Positions 24,425 through 33,151 of a DNA stretch of 64,000 nucleotides are shown here, in pieces. Under the pieces are notes generated by a model. The model ran no database searches, was not told where the DNA came from, and saw only the letters and a program-made list of their open reading frames with translations. The DNA comes from Pseudomonadota bacterium (GTDB taxonomy: Bacteria > Pseudomonadota > Gammaproteobacteria > Burkholderiales > Rhodocyclaceae), in contig JAGTRU010000001.1 of the NCBI GenBank assembly GCA_018261905.1, positions 124,001-188,000 on the forward strand. Direction: 5' to 3'. Numbering within the stretch: the first letter of the stretch is position 1; the number at the start of each line of letters is the position of its first letter. Made by a program: the position numbers and the translations under genes.

Positions 24425-26398
24425 ATGATTCCTGAGATTGGGCACCTTGCCCTGATCGTCGCCTTGTTGGTCGCTGTCGTCCTCGGTGTTCTGCCTCTGC
24501 TTGGCGTGCTGCGCGGCAGCGGCCGCTTGATGGCGCTGGCCCGACCGGCGGCGGTCGCCCAGTTCGCCGCCGTTGCTTTTGCCTACGCCTGCCTGCTGCA
24601 ATCCTTCCTGAGCAACGATTTTTCCGTACGCTACGTCGCCGAGCATTCCAACAGCCTGTTGCCGACCTTCTACAAGGTGGCCGCCGTCTGGGGTGGGCAT
24701 GAGGGTTCGATGCTCCTGTGGGCGTTGATCCTTTCGCTGTGGACGGTGGCCGTGGCGACATTCAGCCGGCGTCTGCCGAACGAGATGGTGACCACCGTGT
24801 TGTCGGTGATGGGCCTCATCAGCATCGGTTTTCTTGCTTTCCTGCTCTTTGCTTCCAATCCTTTCGAGCGTCTGCTGCCGGCCGCCGCCGACGGGCGCGA
24901 TCTCAATCCCTTGCTGCAGGATCCGGGCATGGCCTTCCACCCGCCGATGCTGTACATGGGCTACGTCGGCTTTTCGGTGGCGTTTGCCTTTGCCCTCTCG
25001 GCCCTCATCTCCGGTCGGCTGGATGCCGCCTGGGCCCGCTGGTCGCGGCCGTGGACCACGGTCGCCTGGGTTTTCCTGACCCTCGGCATCGCGCTCGGTT
25101 CGTGGTGGGCCTATTACGAACTGGGCTGGGGCGGCTGGTGGTTCTGGGACCCGGTCGAAAACGCCTCCTTCATGCCCTGGCTGGTCGGCACGGCGCTGAT
25201 CCACAGCCTGGTGGTGACCGAAAAGCGCGGCAGTTTCAAGAACTGGACGGTCATGCTGGCGATCATCGCCTTCTCGCTGTCGCTGCTCGGCACCTTCCTG
25301 GTCCGCTCCGGGGTGTTGACCTCGGTCCATGCCTTTGCCACCGATCCGAAACGCGGCATTTTCGTCCTCAGCTTCCTCACCCTGGTGGTCGGCGTATCGC
25401 TCGCCCTGTTCGCCTGGCGCGCCCCCAAGGTCGGTCTGGGCGGCGCCTTTGCGCTGTTTTCGCGGGAATCGCTGCTCCTCGTCAATAACCTGTTGCTCAG
25501 CGTGGCGGCCGGCGCAGTGTTGCTCGGCACGCTCTATCCGCTGTTCCTCGATGCCCTCGATCTCGGCAAGATTTCGGTCGGGGCGCCCTATTTCGAGAGT
25601 ATCTTCGTGCCGCTGATGGCGCCCATGGTGCTGTTTATGGGGATTGCCCCGTTTGCCCGCTGGAAGGCGGCCAGCCAGGGCGATTTCCCGCGGTCGCTCC
25701 GCCTCGTCGCCGGGCTCGTGCTGATGATCGCCGTCGGCCTGCCGATTGTGCTCGGCAAGTGGTCGATGCTCTCCGCCTTGGGCATCCTGCTCGGCCTCTG
25801 GTGCATCGCGGCCAGCCTGCTGCACCTGTTTACTCGCCTGAGCGGCCGGCCGGGCGGCTGGTTGGGCGGCCTGCGCACGATCAGCAACGCCCAGTGGGGG
25901 ATGGTCATGGCCCACATCGGGGTCGGCGTCTTCATTCTCGGCGTCACCATGGTCAAGACCTACGAAAGCAGCAGCGACGTCAAGATGCGTATCGGCGAGA
26001 GCACGACGGTCGGTGGCTATACCTTCACCTTCAAGGGGATCGGCGAAGTCAAGGGGGTCAATTACACGGCGGCGCGGGCCCGCCTCGAGGTCAGCCACAA
26101 CGGCCAGGTGGTGCGCCTCATGGAACCGGAAAAACGCATATATACCGTGCAGCGCATGCCGATGACCGAGGCCGCGATCGATACCGGGCTGTTCCGCGAT
26201 CTGTATGTTTCGCTCGGCGAACCGATCGACATGCAGACCTGGGTCGTCCGCATCCAGTACAAACCGATGGTGGACTGGATCTGGTGGGGCTGCCTGCTGA
26301 TGGCGGGGGGCGGCATCCTGGCCGCGGCCGACCGTCGTTATCGCCTGGTCAAGGCGACCAAGGCCGAGGCGGTGACACTGTCTTCGGCCGGTGCCTGA
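24425..26398 (+). CDS. ccmF: cytochrome c haem lyase subunit CcmF
   Basis: This 657-residue polytopic protein starts at the ATG 24425, with GGAGCTC upstream. It has the CcmF hallmarks: a WWD domain around residues 235-250 (GWGGWWFWDPVENASFMPWL), PPMLYMGYVG near 174, and NYTAARARLEV with other periplasmic elements near the C-terminus. The length is as usual for the family. CcmF takes haem from holo-CcmE and ligates it to apocytochrome with CcmH in System I. It begins an operon ccmF-G-H-I; ccmABCDE are not in this window. A sigma-54-type promoter and activator dyad precede it. Confidence 0.97.
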   Translation: MIPEIGHLALIVALLVAVVLGVLPLLGVLRGSGRLMALARPAAVAQFAAVAFAYACLLQSFLSNDFSVRYVAEHSNSLLPTFYKVAAVWGGHEGSMLLWALILSLWTVAVATFSRRLPNEMVTTVLSVMGLISIGFLAFLLFASNPFERLLPAAADGRDLNPLLQDPGMAFHPPMLYMGYVGFSVAFAFALSALISGRLDAAWARWSRPWTTVAWVFLTLGIALGSWWAYYELGWGGWWFWDPVENASFMPWLVGTALIHSLVVTEKRGSFKNWTVMLAIIAFSLSLLGTFLVRSGVLTSVHAFATDPKRGIFVLSFLTLVVGVSLALFAWRAPKVGLGGAFALFSRESLLLVNNLLLSVAAGAVLLGTLYPLFLDALDLGKISVGAPYFESIFVPLMAPMVLFMGIAPFARWKAASQGDFPRSLRLVAGLVLMIAVGLPIVLGKWSMLSALGILLGLWCIAASLLHLFTRLSGRPGGWLGGLRTISNAQWGMVMAHIGVGVFILGVTMVKTYESSSDVKMRIGESTTVGGYTFTFKGIGEVKGVNYTAARARLEVSHNGQVVRLMEPEKRIYTVQRMPMTEAAIDTGLFRDLYVSLGEPIDMQTWVVRIQYKPMVDWIWWGCLLMAGGGILAAADRRYRLVKATKAEAVTLSSAGA

Positions 26399-26407
26399 GC
26401 CTCGGGG

Positions 26408-26935
26408 ATGCGTCGATTTCTGCTGCCCCTGGTGCTGTTCCTGGTCCTCGTCGGTTTCCTGGCGGTCGGTCTGCGCCTGAATCCGCGTCAGGTGCCGTCG
26501 CCCTTTATCGGCCAGCCGGCGCCCGCCTTCCAGTTGCAGCAGTTGGCGGCGGCCGAACAGACTTTTTCCCCGGAGAACATGCGCGGTCGGGTGTGGTTGT
26601 TGAACGTCTGGGCCTCGTGGTGCGTTTCCTGTCGCCAGGAGCACCCGGTCCTGATGGATCTGGCCCGGCATGCCGTCGTTCCCGTCGTCGGTCTCGACTA
26701 CAAGGACGGGCGGGAGCCGGCCAAGGCCTGGCTGAGCGAGCACGGTGACCCCTACGCCTTGTCGGCCTGGGATAGTGACGGCAAGGTCGGGATCGATTAC
26801 GGGGTCTACGGGGTGCCGGAAACCTTTGTCATCGACAAGTCGGGAATTGTTCGCATGAAGCATATCGGGCCGCTGACGCCCGCCGTGCTCAGCGAGAAAA
26901 TCATTCCGCTGGTCAAGGAGTTGAATGGTGCGTAA
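26408..26935 (+). CDS. ccmG: thiol:disulfide oxidoreductase CcmG (DsbE)
   Basis: This 175-residue protein has one N-terminal anchor helix (residues 4-22) and a periplasmic thioredoxin fold. The active site is WCVSC (Cys72, Cys75) and the cis-Pro loop YGVPETFVID is typical of CcmG. It reduces apocytochrome CXXCH cysteines before haem attachment. It lies 9 nt after ccmF and overlaps ccmH by 11 nt. The second thioredoxin-like gene at 29045 may share its role. Confidence 0.95.
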   Translation: MRRFLLPLVLFLVLVGFLAVGLRLNPRQVPSPFIGQPAPAFQLQQLAAAEQTFSPENMRGRVWLLNVWASWCVSCRQEHPVLMDLARHAVVPVVGLDYKDGREPAKAWLSEHGDPYALSAWDSDGKVGIDYGVYGVPETFVIDKSGIVRMKHIGPLTPAVLSEKIIPLVKELNGA

Positions 26936-27395
26936 ATTTTTGGCAGTGATCCTGCTTGCCGCCGGCGTCGGTCTGGCTGGTGCCGGCGAAGCCCTGCCCA
27001 GCGTGGCGGACCCGGGGCTCGAGGCGCGGGTCCAGGCCCTGGCCGAAGTGCTGCGGTGCCTGGTGTGCCAGAACCAGAATCTGGCGGACTCGCATGCCGA
27101 CCTGGCGATCGATCTGAAAAACCAGGTCCGCGACATGTTGCGGCAGGGTCAATCGGAAAAGGAAGTCATCGACTACCTGGTTCAGCGCTATGGCGATTTC
27201 GTCCTCTATCGGCCACCGGTCAAGAGCTCGACATGGTTGTTGTGGGGCGGACCGTTTCTGCTCCTGGGCAGCGGTCTGGCCGTGCTCCTGGTGAATCTTA
27301 GGCGGCGCCGGCAACAGGCGGGCGCGGCGTTGAGCGAAACGGAGCGGCTGGCCGTCGAGCGTTTGCTGAATGGTGATGACGAGGGGAAAAAATGA
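26925..27395 (+). CDS. ccmH: cytochrome c maturation protein CcmH
   Basis: The 156-residue product has a signal peptide, the CcmH motif LRCLVCQNQN (Cys45, Cys48) and a C-terminal membrane helix near residues 105-123. This is the short form typical of bacteria that encode CcmI separately. It passes reducing equivalents to apocytochrome c and partners CcmF. Overlaps of 11 nt with ccmG and 4 nt with ccmI show translational coupling. Confidence 0.96.
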   Translation: MVRKFLAVILLAAGVGLAGAGEALPSVADPGLEARVQALAEVLRCLVCQNQNLADSHADLAIDLKNQVRDMLRQGQSEKEVIDYLVQRYGDFVLYRPPVKSSTWLLWGGPFLLLGSGLAVLLVNLRRRRQQAGAALSETERLAVERLLNGDDEGKK

Positions 27396-28645
27396 GCTGG
27401 TTTGTCGTTATCGGCGCGCTGTTGCTGGTCGCCATCCTGGGCGCCTTGCTTTATCCCCTGCTGGCCTGGCGCGGAGCCGCGAGGTCGGCGGCGGGCGGCG
27501 TCCGAGATCTGAACCTGGCCATCCTGCGCGAGCATTTTTCCGAGCTGGAGAAGGATTTTCAAGGCGGTCGCCTCGATCCGGCGTCTTATCGGCAGGCCCG
27601 CCAGGAGCTCGAGCGGCGCACCCTCGACGATGCCGGGCCGGGGGACGGGGGGGTCCGCCTGGGCGGGAGAAAGATCAAGCTGGCGTTGGCTCTTGGCGTT
27701 CTGTTTCCGGTCCTGCTCTTCGCTTTGTACGCCTGGCTCGGGACGCCCGCCGCGCTGACCGGCCGGGTGCCGGCCAAGGCCGCCGGGGAGGGGGAGCATG
27801 CGCTGTCGCGCGAGCAGATCGCCGGCATGGTCGATAAGCTCGCCTTGCGCCTGCAGGAAAACCCCGCCGATGGTCCGGGCTGGTTGATGTTGGGGCGCTC
27901 CTACGCCGTCCTCGGCCGCTATCCCGAGTCGGCCGCCGCCTTCGATCGGGCGCTCGGCCTGTTGCCGCCCGACGCCCAGCATTACGCCGACTTTGCCGAT
28001 ATCGCGGCGATGGCCCAGGGCCGGAGTTTTGCCGGGGCGCCGGAGAAGCTGGTGCAGCGCGCCCTGGCCATCGATCCGCGGAACATCAAGGCGCTGGCGC
28101 TGGCCGGGACGGTTGCCTTCGATCAGCAGAACTATTCGTTGGCCATTCGCCAATGGCAGAAAGTGCTCGCCCTGATCCCGGACGACTCGGCGGTGGCGGC
28201 GGGGATCCGCGGCAGTATCCGGGATGCCGAAAACCGCCTGGCAATTTCCGGCCAACAGGTCGCCGATGCGCCGCCCGGGGGGGCTGACGGCGTAGCACCG
28301 GCGGCCAAAGTGGCGGGGAGCGTCGAGCTTGATGCGAAATTCCGTTCCCAGGTGGCGCCCGGCGATACGCTGTTCATTTTCGCCCGGGCCGTGGATGGTC
28401 CGAAGATGCCGGTGGCGATGTTGCGCAAGAAAGTCGGCGATCTGCCCCTGCAGTTTGCGCTCGACGACAGCATGTCGATGACGCCGCAATTCAAATTATC
28501 GACGGTCGGCAAGGTGGTGATCGGCGCCCGCATCTCGCGCAGCGGCGACGCGCTGGCCAGGGCCGGCGATATCGAGGGGGTTTCGGCACCGGTTGCCGTG
28601 GGGACGGCGGGAATCAAAGTGACGATCGGCCATGTTGTCAGGTAA
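27392..28645 (+). CDS. ccmI: apocytochrome c chaperone CcmI (CycH)
   Basis: The ATG overlaps the ccmH stop (ATGA). The 417-residue protein has two N-terminal membrane helices (about residues 5-25 and 90-112) flanking a cytoplasmic segment with the AILREHFSELEKDF helix. Periplasmic TPR repeats follow at about 135-285 and a beta-rich C-terminal domain at about 305-417. This is the CcmI plan: the TPR part binds the C-terminal helix of apocytochromes and delivers them to CcmFH. It ends the ccm operon; a repeat element follows. Confidence 0.93.
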   Translation: MSWFVVIGALLLVAILGALLYPLLAWRGAARSAAGGVRDLNLAILREHFSELEKDFQGGRLDPASYRQARQELERRTLDDAGPGDGGVRLGGRKIKLALALGVLFPVLLFALYAWLGTPAALTGRVPAKAAGEGEHALSREQIAGMVDKLALRLQENPADGPGWLMLGRSYAVLGRYPESAAAFDRALGLLPPDAQHYADFADIAAMAQGRSFAGAPEKLVQRALAIDPRNIKALALAGTVAFDQQNYSLAIRQWQKVLALIPDDSAVAAGIRGSIRDAENRLAISGQQVADAPPGGADGVAPAAKVAGSVELDAKFRSQVAPGDTLFIFARAVDGPKMPVAMLRKKVGDLPLQFALDDSMSMTPQFKLSTVGKVVIGARISRSGDALARAGDIEGVSAPVAVGTAGIKVTIGHVVR

Positions 28646-28687
28646 GTTAGACCGGGGGCGCCGGGATTGCGCCCGAGCCTTCCCCCG

Positions 28688-28833
28688 AAACCTTGCCGCA
28701 GAGTCGCAGAGGAGCAGAGTAGATGGTGAAAACAGACGCTTGCCGCGGCTTTGGGGTGGCCCCGGAAGGGAGGGCGGTTATTCCCGGCAAGCCCTGGTCC
28801 CCCCGGGAGTCTCTGCGTCGCGACGCTTCAATG
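28688..28833 (+). repeat. interspersed repeat copy 3
   Basis: The left end AAACCTTGCCGCAGAGTCGC and the right end CTCTGCGTCGCGACGCTTCAA match the other copies. The interior (AAAACAGACGCTTGCC) matches the AAAACAGTGGCTT segment of copies 2 and 4, but the rest has diverged. It lies between ccmI and the TlpA-like gene. Confidence 0.65.
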
Positions 28834-29043
28834 GCGTTTCCTGGGTTTGCTGCTCGGCAGGAGGGGGGGGCCGATGGCGGGGAGCAGAAAGTTCTTCTCG
28901 ATTACGAGAAACGCGTTGCCAAAGGCGAGAGAGTGGACCGTCCGGAGTTCTCGGAAATGCGCCATGAACCGGCCCTGGCCGCCGAGTACCAAGTCGGTCA
29001 GGGACGGGGCGGGGTTTCCGTCAAGAACACCGGGCGCGACTGA
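28723..29043 (+). CDS. doubtful small ORF, partly repeat-derived
   Basis: This frame has 106 codons. The first 35 lie inside the interspersed repeat and are probably not protein coding. The rest (KVLLDYEKRVAKGERVDRPE and onward) has acceptable codon use and ends 1 nt before the ATG of the next gene. An in-frame ATG at 28831 would give about 70 residues. I recognise no family. It may be a decayed gene, a small real protein or noise. No ribosome site stands out. Confidence 0.2.
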   Translation: MVKTDACRGFGVAPEGRAVIPGKPWSPRESLRRDASMAFPGFAARQEGGADGGEQKVLLDYEKRVAKGERVDRPEFSEMRHEPALAAEYQVGQGRGGVSVKNTGRD

Positions 29044-29044
29044 A

Positions 29045-29551
29045 ATGCCCGGCCGCCGCCGCTTCCTCGGTCAGTTGGCGGCGCTGCCGCTCCTGCTGGG
29101 CGGCTGCCAACCGAACCCCGGGCGACCGGCTCTGCAAGTCGGCCAGCCGCTGCCGGCCATCGCCTTGCGTTCCCTGGATGGGCGGAGCATGTCGTTCTCG
29201 CCGAGCGGCGGGCCATATCTGCTTAATTTCTGGGCCACCTGGTGCCCGCCGTGCCGCGCCGAGATGGCCGCCCTCGACCGCGTGCACCGGGCGCTGGCCG
29301 GACGGGGCCTGAAGGTGCTGGGCATTTCGGTCGATACCGACCGCTATCTGGTTGACGAGTATCTGCGCCGCGCCCGGCTCTCTTTCCCGATGGCCCTCGA
29401 TGTCGGCGGGGCGATGGCCCGCCGCCTGCAGGTGACGGCCTATCCGACGACGGTGCTGGTCGATGCGGCGGGGTGGGTGGCGAATCTGTGGTTGGGGGAA
29501 AAGGACTGGGACGCACCGGCGATCCGGGCAATACTCGAGCGCCAGCTATAA
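29045..29551 (+). CDS. TlpA/ResA-like thioredoxin-fold lipoprotein
   Basis: The ATG at 29045 opens a leader GRRRFLGQLAALPLLLGGC that combines a twin-arginine-like pattern with a lipobox (Cys21). The 168-residue protein has the active site TWCPPC (Cys67, Cys70) and the cis-Pro loop TAYPTTVLVD. ResA/TlpA proteins keep apocytochrome cysteines reduced, often partnering System II synthases. With the ResBC pair upstream and ccmG beside it, this is the plausible thiol reductant for the System II branch. A general periplasmic reductase is the alternative. Confidence 0.88.
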   Translation: MPGRRRFLGQLAALPLLLGGCQPNPGRPALQVGQPLPAIALRSLDGRSMSFSPSGGPYLLNFWATWCPPCRAEMAALDRVHRALAGRGLKVLGISVDTDRYLVDEYLRRARLSFPMALDVGGAMARRLQVTAYPTTVLVDAAGWVANLWLGEKDWDAPAIRAILERQL

Positions 29552-29557
29552 ACCCGC

Positions 29558-30088
29558 TTACTTGCCGGGTTCGATGATGGCCAACGCCTTTTTCGCTTCC
29601 TGGTGGCCCTGGGACGCGGCTTTTCTCATCCAGCGGGCGGCTTCGGTCTTGCTGTCGACGACGCCCTTGCCGGCCAGAAAAAGCAGGCCGAGATGGTATT
29701 GGGCTTCGGCGTGACCGGCGCTTGCCGCCTGGAAATACCAGAGGGCGGCTTCGCGGTCGGGGTCGGGTACGATTTTTGCGGCTTGCGCTCCGAAGAGGAA
29801 AGCCGAACCAAGCTGATACATGGCATCGATTGAACCTTGGGCGGCCGCCTTCTTCCAAAGGAGGATAGCTTGTTTCTCATCTTCGGGAACACCCTGCCCA
29901 AGGTAGTAAAGCATGCCCAGCCGGAACTGGGCGGTGGCGTTGCCGGAAGCGGCAAGGGGGGCCAGCAGGTGGGCGGCCTGGGTGTTGCGCCCGCTTTCCG
30001 AGGCCCGCGTGGCCTCGGCCAGCGGGTCGCCGGCGAGGGCCTGGGTTGAGGCAATGATGAGCGAGATGAGTAGTGTGGGCAGCCGCAT
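29558..30088 (-). CDS. periplasmic Sel1-repeat protein
   Basis: This 176-residue protein has a signal peptide ending ALA and four or so Sel1-like repeats of about 36 residues (AQFRLGMLYYLGQGVPEDEK, AMYQLGSAFLFGAQ, AQYHLGLLFLAGKGV). Sel1 repeats are protein-interaction scaffolds. It is convergent with the TlpA-like gene (6-nt gap) and divergent from the histidine kinase gene at 30223. A second Sel1 protein is encoded inside that kinase operon (33129), so the two may serve the same system. No target can be named. Confidence 0.85.
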   Translation of the reverse strand: MRLPTLLISLIIASTQALAGDPLAEATRASESGRNTQAAHLLAPLAASGNATAQFRLGMLYYLGQGVPEDEKQAILLWKKAAAQGSIDAMYQLGSAFLFGAQAAKIVPDPDREAALWYFQAASAGHAEAQYHLGLLFLAGKGVVDSKTEAARWMRKAASQGHQEAKKALAIIEPGK

Positions 30089-30222
30089 ATTGAATCTAGG
30101 TTATGGCGTTTCAAACTGAGGTGTAGGCTGTTGGCAATGTCGCCGATAGTTCAAGCCGGTCACTCCTGAAGTGGCTGGTAGTAAAGCAAAAAGCAGGCCG
30201 TTAAATTGAGGTGTGGGCGATA

Positions 30223-31746
30223 GTGAGCGATCCGGGCAAGTCCAATCATTTCCAAGAAGAGCTGGCAGCGATCCGTCTGCCGGCGACCAAATCCTTGCGC
30301 GGCAAAGCCTGGTTGTTCACGCTGGCGCTCGCCGTCTATTTCCTCATGGTCACCCTCGTCGTCGGCTTCGAGCGCTGGAGCCTGCTTGAATCGGTGACCC
30401 TGCTGCAGGATCTCAACGAGCGCGAAGAGCGTCTGGTCGGCCTGAATTACGCGGTTTCGCGGGCGGTCATCTCGATCAACGAAAACTATTTCTCGCCGGA
30501 CATCGAAACCTCGGGAAAAATGCTCGCCATCGAGGTCGAAGCCTTGCTCCCGGCACTCAATCGCCTGCAGTCGGCCTATCCCATCCTGGTCGAGCCGCGG
30601 GCTATCCTCGGTCAGGTCGTCGATGAGCTGGCCGGCAGCCCGAGTCGGGCGACCATCGCCGATCTGCGGGGAACCATGCATCGGCTGGTGCTCGAGCTCG
30701 ACGTCGTGACCGCCGATGTGGCGGCGCAGAAAGTGCAGATGGTCGAACGTTATCAACGCACGTTTGTGCGGGTTACCCAAGAATGGGTGTCTTTTGGGGT
30801 CTTGGCCCTGGCGTTGATCGCCTGGGTGTTCAAAGGCTTCTTCCGCGGCCTGGCGGTGGATATCGAGCGGGTGAGAAAGCATGCGACGGCGATCGTCGCC
30901 GGGCGCCAATCGGCGAAACTGACGCATCGCCGCAAGGACGAGCTCGGCATGTTGATGGACGCGGTCAATACCATGCAGGACGAGTTGGCCAAGCGCGACA
31001 GCCAGATTGAACTGAGTCGGCAGCAAAGCTTTCACAAGGAAAAGATGGCGGCCATCGGTTCCCTGGCCGCCGCCGTGGCGCACGAGATCAATAATCCCCT
31101 GTCGGCCATCGTCGGCGTCGCCCAGGCCATCGACCACGAATGCCGGTCCACCGATTGCGGACGGTACGGCTCGGTCTGTCAGCCGGAAATGATCCTCGAG
31201 CAGGCCCGTCGGGTGATGCAGATTACCCGCCAGATCAGCGAATTCTCGGTCCCCCAGTCGCAGGATCCGGAGTTTATCGATCTCAACGGGCTATTGCGGA
31301 GCACGGCCAATTTCGTCAAGTTCGACCGCCGTTTCCGGCTGCTCGAACTCGACCTCGAACTGGATCGCGAGTTGCCCGCAGTCTATGCCATTGCCGACCA
31401 TCTGGTGCAGGTGGCAATGAACTTGCTTATAAATGCGGCGGATGCCCTGTACGGCCGGACCGATCCCCCCCCGCGGATCAAGTTGCTGACGTCGCGGGTT
31501 GACGACCGGGCCCTGATCCGGGTCATCGACAACGGGGCGGGGATCAGTCCGACCAATCTGCCGCTGGTCTTCGTCGAACGCTTCAGTACCAAGGAGCCCG
31601 GGCGAGGAACCGGGCTTGGCCTGTCGCTGTGCCGGTCGTTGATTGAAAAGGCCGGGGGATCGATTGATATTTCCTCGGCGCTGGGCGAGGGAACCGAAGT
31701 ACAGATCAGGCTGCCCATTCCCACTTTGGGGGCAGATTGCCGTTAA
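30223..31746 (+). CDS. membrane sensor histidine kinase of the NtrC-linked pair
   Basis: I prefer GTG 30223, 9 nt after GAGGTG, over GTG 30211. The 507-residue kinase has membrane helices at about residues 32-50 and 190-206, a helical periplasmic domain between them and a HAMP-like linker. The phosphoacceptor His287 lies in AHEINNPLSAIVG and the ATPase domain carries N-box LLINAADAL and G-box GRGTGLGLSL. Just after the phosphoacceptor helix sits an unusual Cys-rich stretch, Cys307-x4-Cys312-x6-Cys319. The paralogous kinase at 39145 has Cys and His in the same place. The cognate NtrC-type regulator follows 28 nt downstream. Redox or metal sensing is a hypothesis. Confidence 0.92.
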   Translation: MSDPGKSNHFQEELAAIRLPATKSLRGKAWLFTLALAVYFLMVTLVVGFERWSLLESVTLLQDLNEREERLVGLNYAVSRAVISINENYFSPDIETSGKMLAIEVEALLPALNRLQSAYPILVEPRAILGQVVDELAGSPSRATIADLRGTMHRLVLELDVVTADVAAQKVQMVERYQRTFVRVTQEWVSFGVLALALIAWVFKGFFRGLAVDIERVRKHATAIVAGRQSAKLTHRRKDELGMLMDAVNTMQDELAKRDSQIELSRQQSFHKEKMAAIGSLAAAVAHEINNPLSAIVGVAQAIDHECRSTDCGRYGSVCQPEMILEQARRVMQITRQISEFSVPQSQDPEFIDLNGLLRSTANFVKFDRRFRLLELDLELDRELPAVYAIADHLVQVAMNLLINAADALYGRTDPPPRIKLLTSRVDDRALIRVIDNGAGISPTNLPLVFVERFSTKEPGRGTGLGLSLCRSLIEKAGGSIDISSALGEGTEVQIRLPIPTLGADCR

Positions 31747-31774
31747 CCCGCAGAAAAGAAAATAGGCGACCGCC

Positions 31775-33151
31775 ATGCACGTTCTGGTAATTGATGATGA
31801 AGCGGCACTGCGCCAGATCCTGGCCTCGGCCATCAGTCGGGCCGGACATTCGGTGGATACCGCCGAAAACGTCAAGGAGGCTTCGTCCAAGCTGGTTCGC
31901 GGCGATGTCGATGTCGCCCTCTGCGACATCATGATGCCCGACGGCAACGGCGTCGAACTGGTGCGCAGCTTCCGCGGCACCGGCATCGATACGCAATTTG
32001 TCATGGTGACCGCATTTGCCTCCATGGAAACGGCGGTCGAGGCCCTGCGGGCAGGAGCGACCGATTACATGGTGAAGCCGGTGCGCACCGAGGAGTTGCT
32101 GCATCGCCTCGAACAGATCGGCTCGATGCGCGGCCTGAAGGCGGAAAATCAGGTACTCCGCCAAATGGTGACGCGCGAGCGCGGGGTGTTTCATTTTTCG
32201 TCGCCCTCGATGGTCGAGATGGACCGCCTTGTTTCGAAGGTCGCAGGGACCGACAGCACCGTGCTGATAACCGGCGAAAGCGGCACCGGCAAGGGGGTGA
32301 CGGCCCGTAATATCCACGAGATGAGTCCGCGCAGCGAGTTTCCCCTGATCCCGGTCAATTGTGCGGCAATTCCCGAGAACCTGCTGGAAAGCGAATTTTT
32401 CGGCCATGCCAAGGGCGCTTTCACCGGCGCCGACCGGGCCCGCAAGGGCTTGTTCACCCAGGCCGACCGGGGCACCCTCTTTCTCGACGAAATCGGCGAA
32501 CTGCCGCTCCACATGCAGACCAAGCTTCTGCACGTCATCGAGGACAAGGTGGTGCGGCCGTTGGGCGGCGAGCAGGTGCGCAAGGTTGACGCCAGAATCA
32601 TCGCGGCGACCAATCGCAATCTCCCGGAAATGGTCAAGGACGGACGTTTTCGGGAGGATCTCTACTTCCGGCTGTCGATGTTCCAGATTCCGATTCCGCC
32701 CCTGCGCGAACGACGCGAGGATATCGGGCGGCTGATCCATTTCGTGCTCAACAATCTGGCCGGCGGGCTGGGCAAGAAGAGCTTGACGATCGATCCGGTG
32801 GCCGAGGAAATCCTGGTCGAGTTTCCCTGGCCCGGCAATGTCCGCGAATTGGAGAACGTGATCAATCGGGCGCACATCCTGGCCGATGGCGACCGTATCA
32901 CCCTGGCCGACCTGCCGCCCGACATCGCCCGTGCCGCACCGGTCATGGAGAAAAGTGGCATGAATGTTGCGAGTTCCGGAGGCTTGCGCGAGCAGTTGCG
33001 CCGGGTCGAGGCGGACATCATCAGTCGGGCCTTGCGCGAGGCCGGCGGCGATCGTCGGCTGGCGGCGCAGAAACTGGATATCGGGCTGTCCAGCCTGTAT
33101 CGGAAGATGGAAGAAATCGAGGCACCGGGTGCGGGAAATATTGCAGGGTGA
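31775..33151 (+). CDS. NtrC-family sigma-54-dependent response regulator
   Basis: This 458-residue regulator has a receiver domain with phosphoacceptor Asp51 (CDIMMPDG). Its AAA+ domain has Walker A GESGTGKG at 167-174 and the sigma-54 contact loop GAFTGA at 214-219. A C-terminal Fis-type helix-turn-helix follows (RRLAAQKLDIGLSSLYRKM). It therefore activates RpoN promoters when phosphorylated by the kinase just upstream. Its likely targets are the -24/-12 promoters in this window that carry TTCCCG/CGGGAA dyads (7507, 24377, 41086/41331); that link is inference. No other unassigned NtrC-type regulator is present here, since the 46730 one is DctD-like. Confidence 0.95.
   Translation: MHVLVIDDEAALRQILASAISRAGHSVDTAENVKEASSKLVRGDVDVALCDIMMPDGNGVELVRSFRGTGIDTQFVMVTAFASMETAVEALRAGATDYMVKPVRTEELLHRLEQIGSMRGLKAENQVLRQMVTRERGVFHFSSPSMVEMDRLVSKVAGTDSTVLITGESGTGKGVTARNIHEMSPRSEFPLIPVNCAAIPENLLESEFFGHAKGAFTGADRARKGLFTQADRGTLFLDEIGELPLHMQTKLLHVIEDKVVRPLGGEQVRKVDARIIAATNRNLPEMVKDGRFREDLYFRLSMFQIPIPPLRERREDIGRLIHFVLNNLAGGLGKKSLTIDPVAEEILVEFPWPGNVRELENVINRAHILADGDRITLADLPPDIARAAPVMEKSGMNVASSGGLREQLRRVEADIISRALREAGGDRRLAAQKLDIGLSSLYRKMEEIEAPGAGNIAG

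Noticed and set aside
24089..27136. Minus-strand open frame of 1015 codons
   Set aside because: It is antisense to ccmF, ccmG and ccmH, which are unmistakable.
30089..30222. Sigma-54 promoter before the 30223 kinase
   Set aside because: TGGCAAT and TGGCTGG occur but neither has GC at the required distance.
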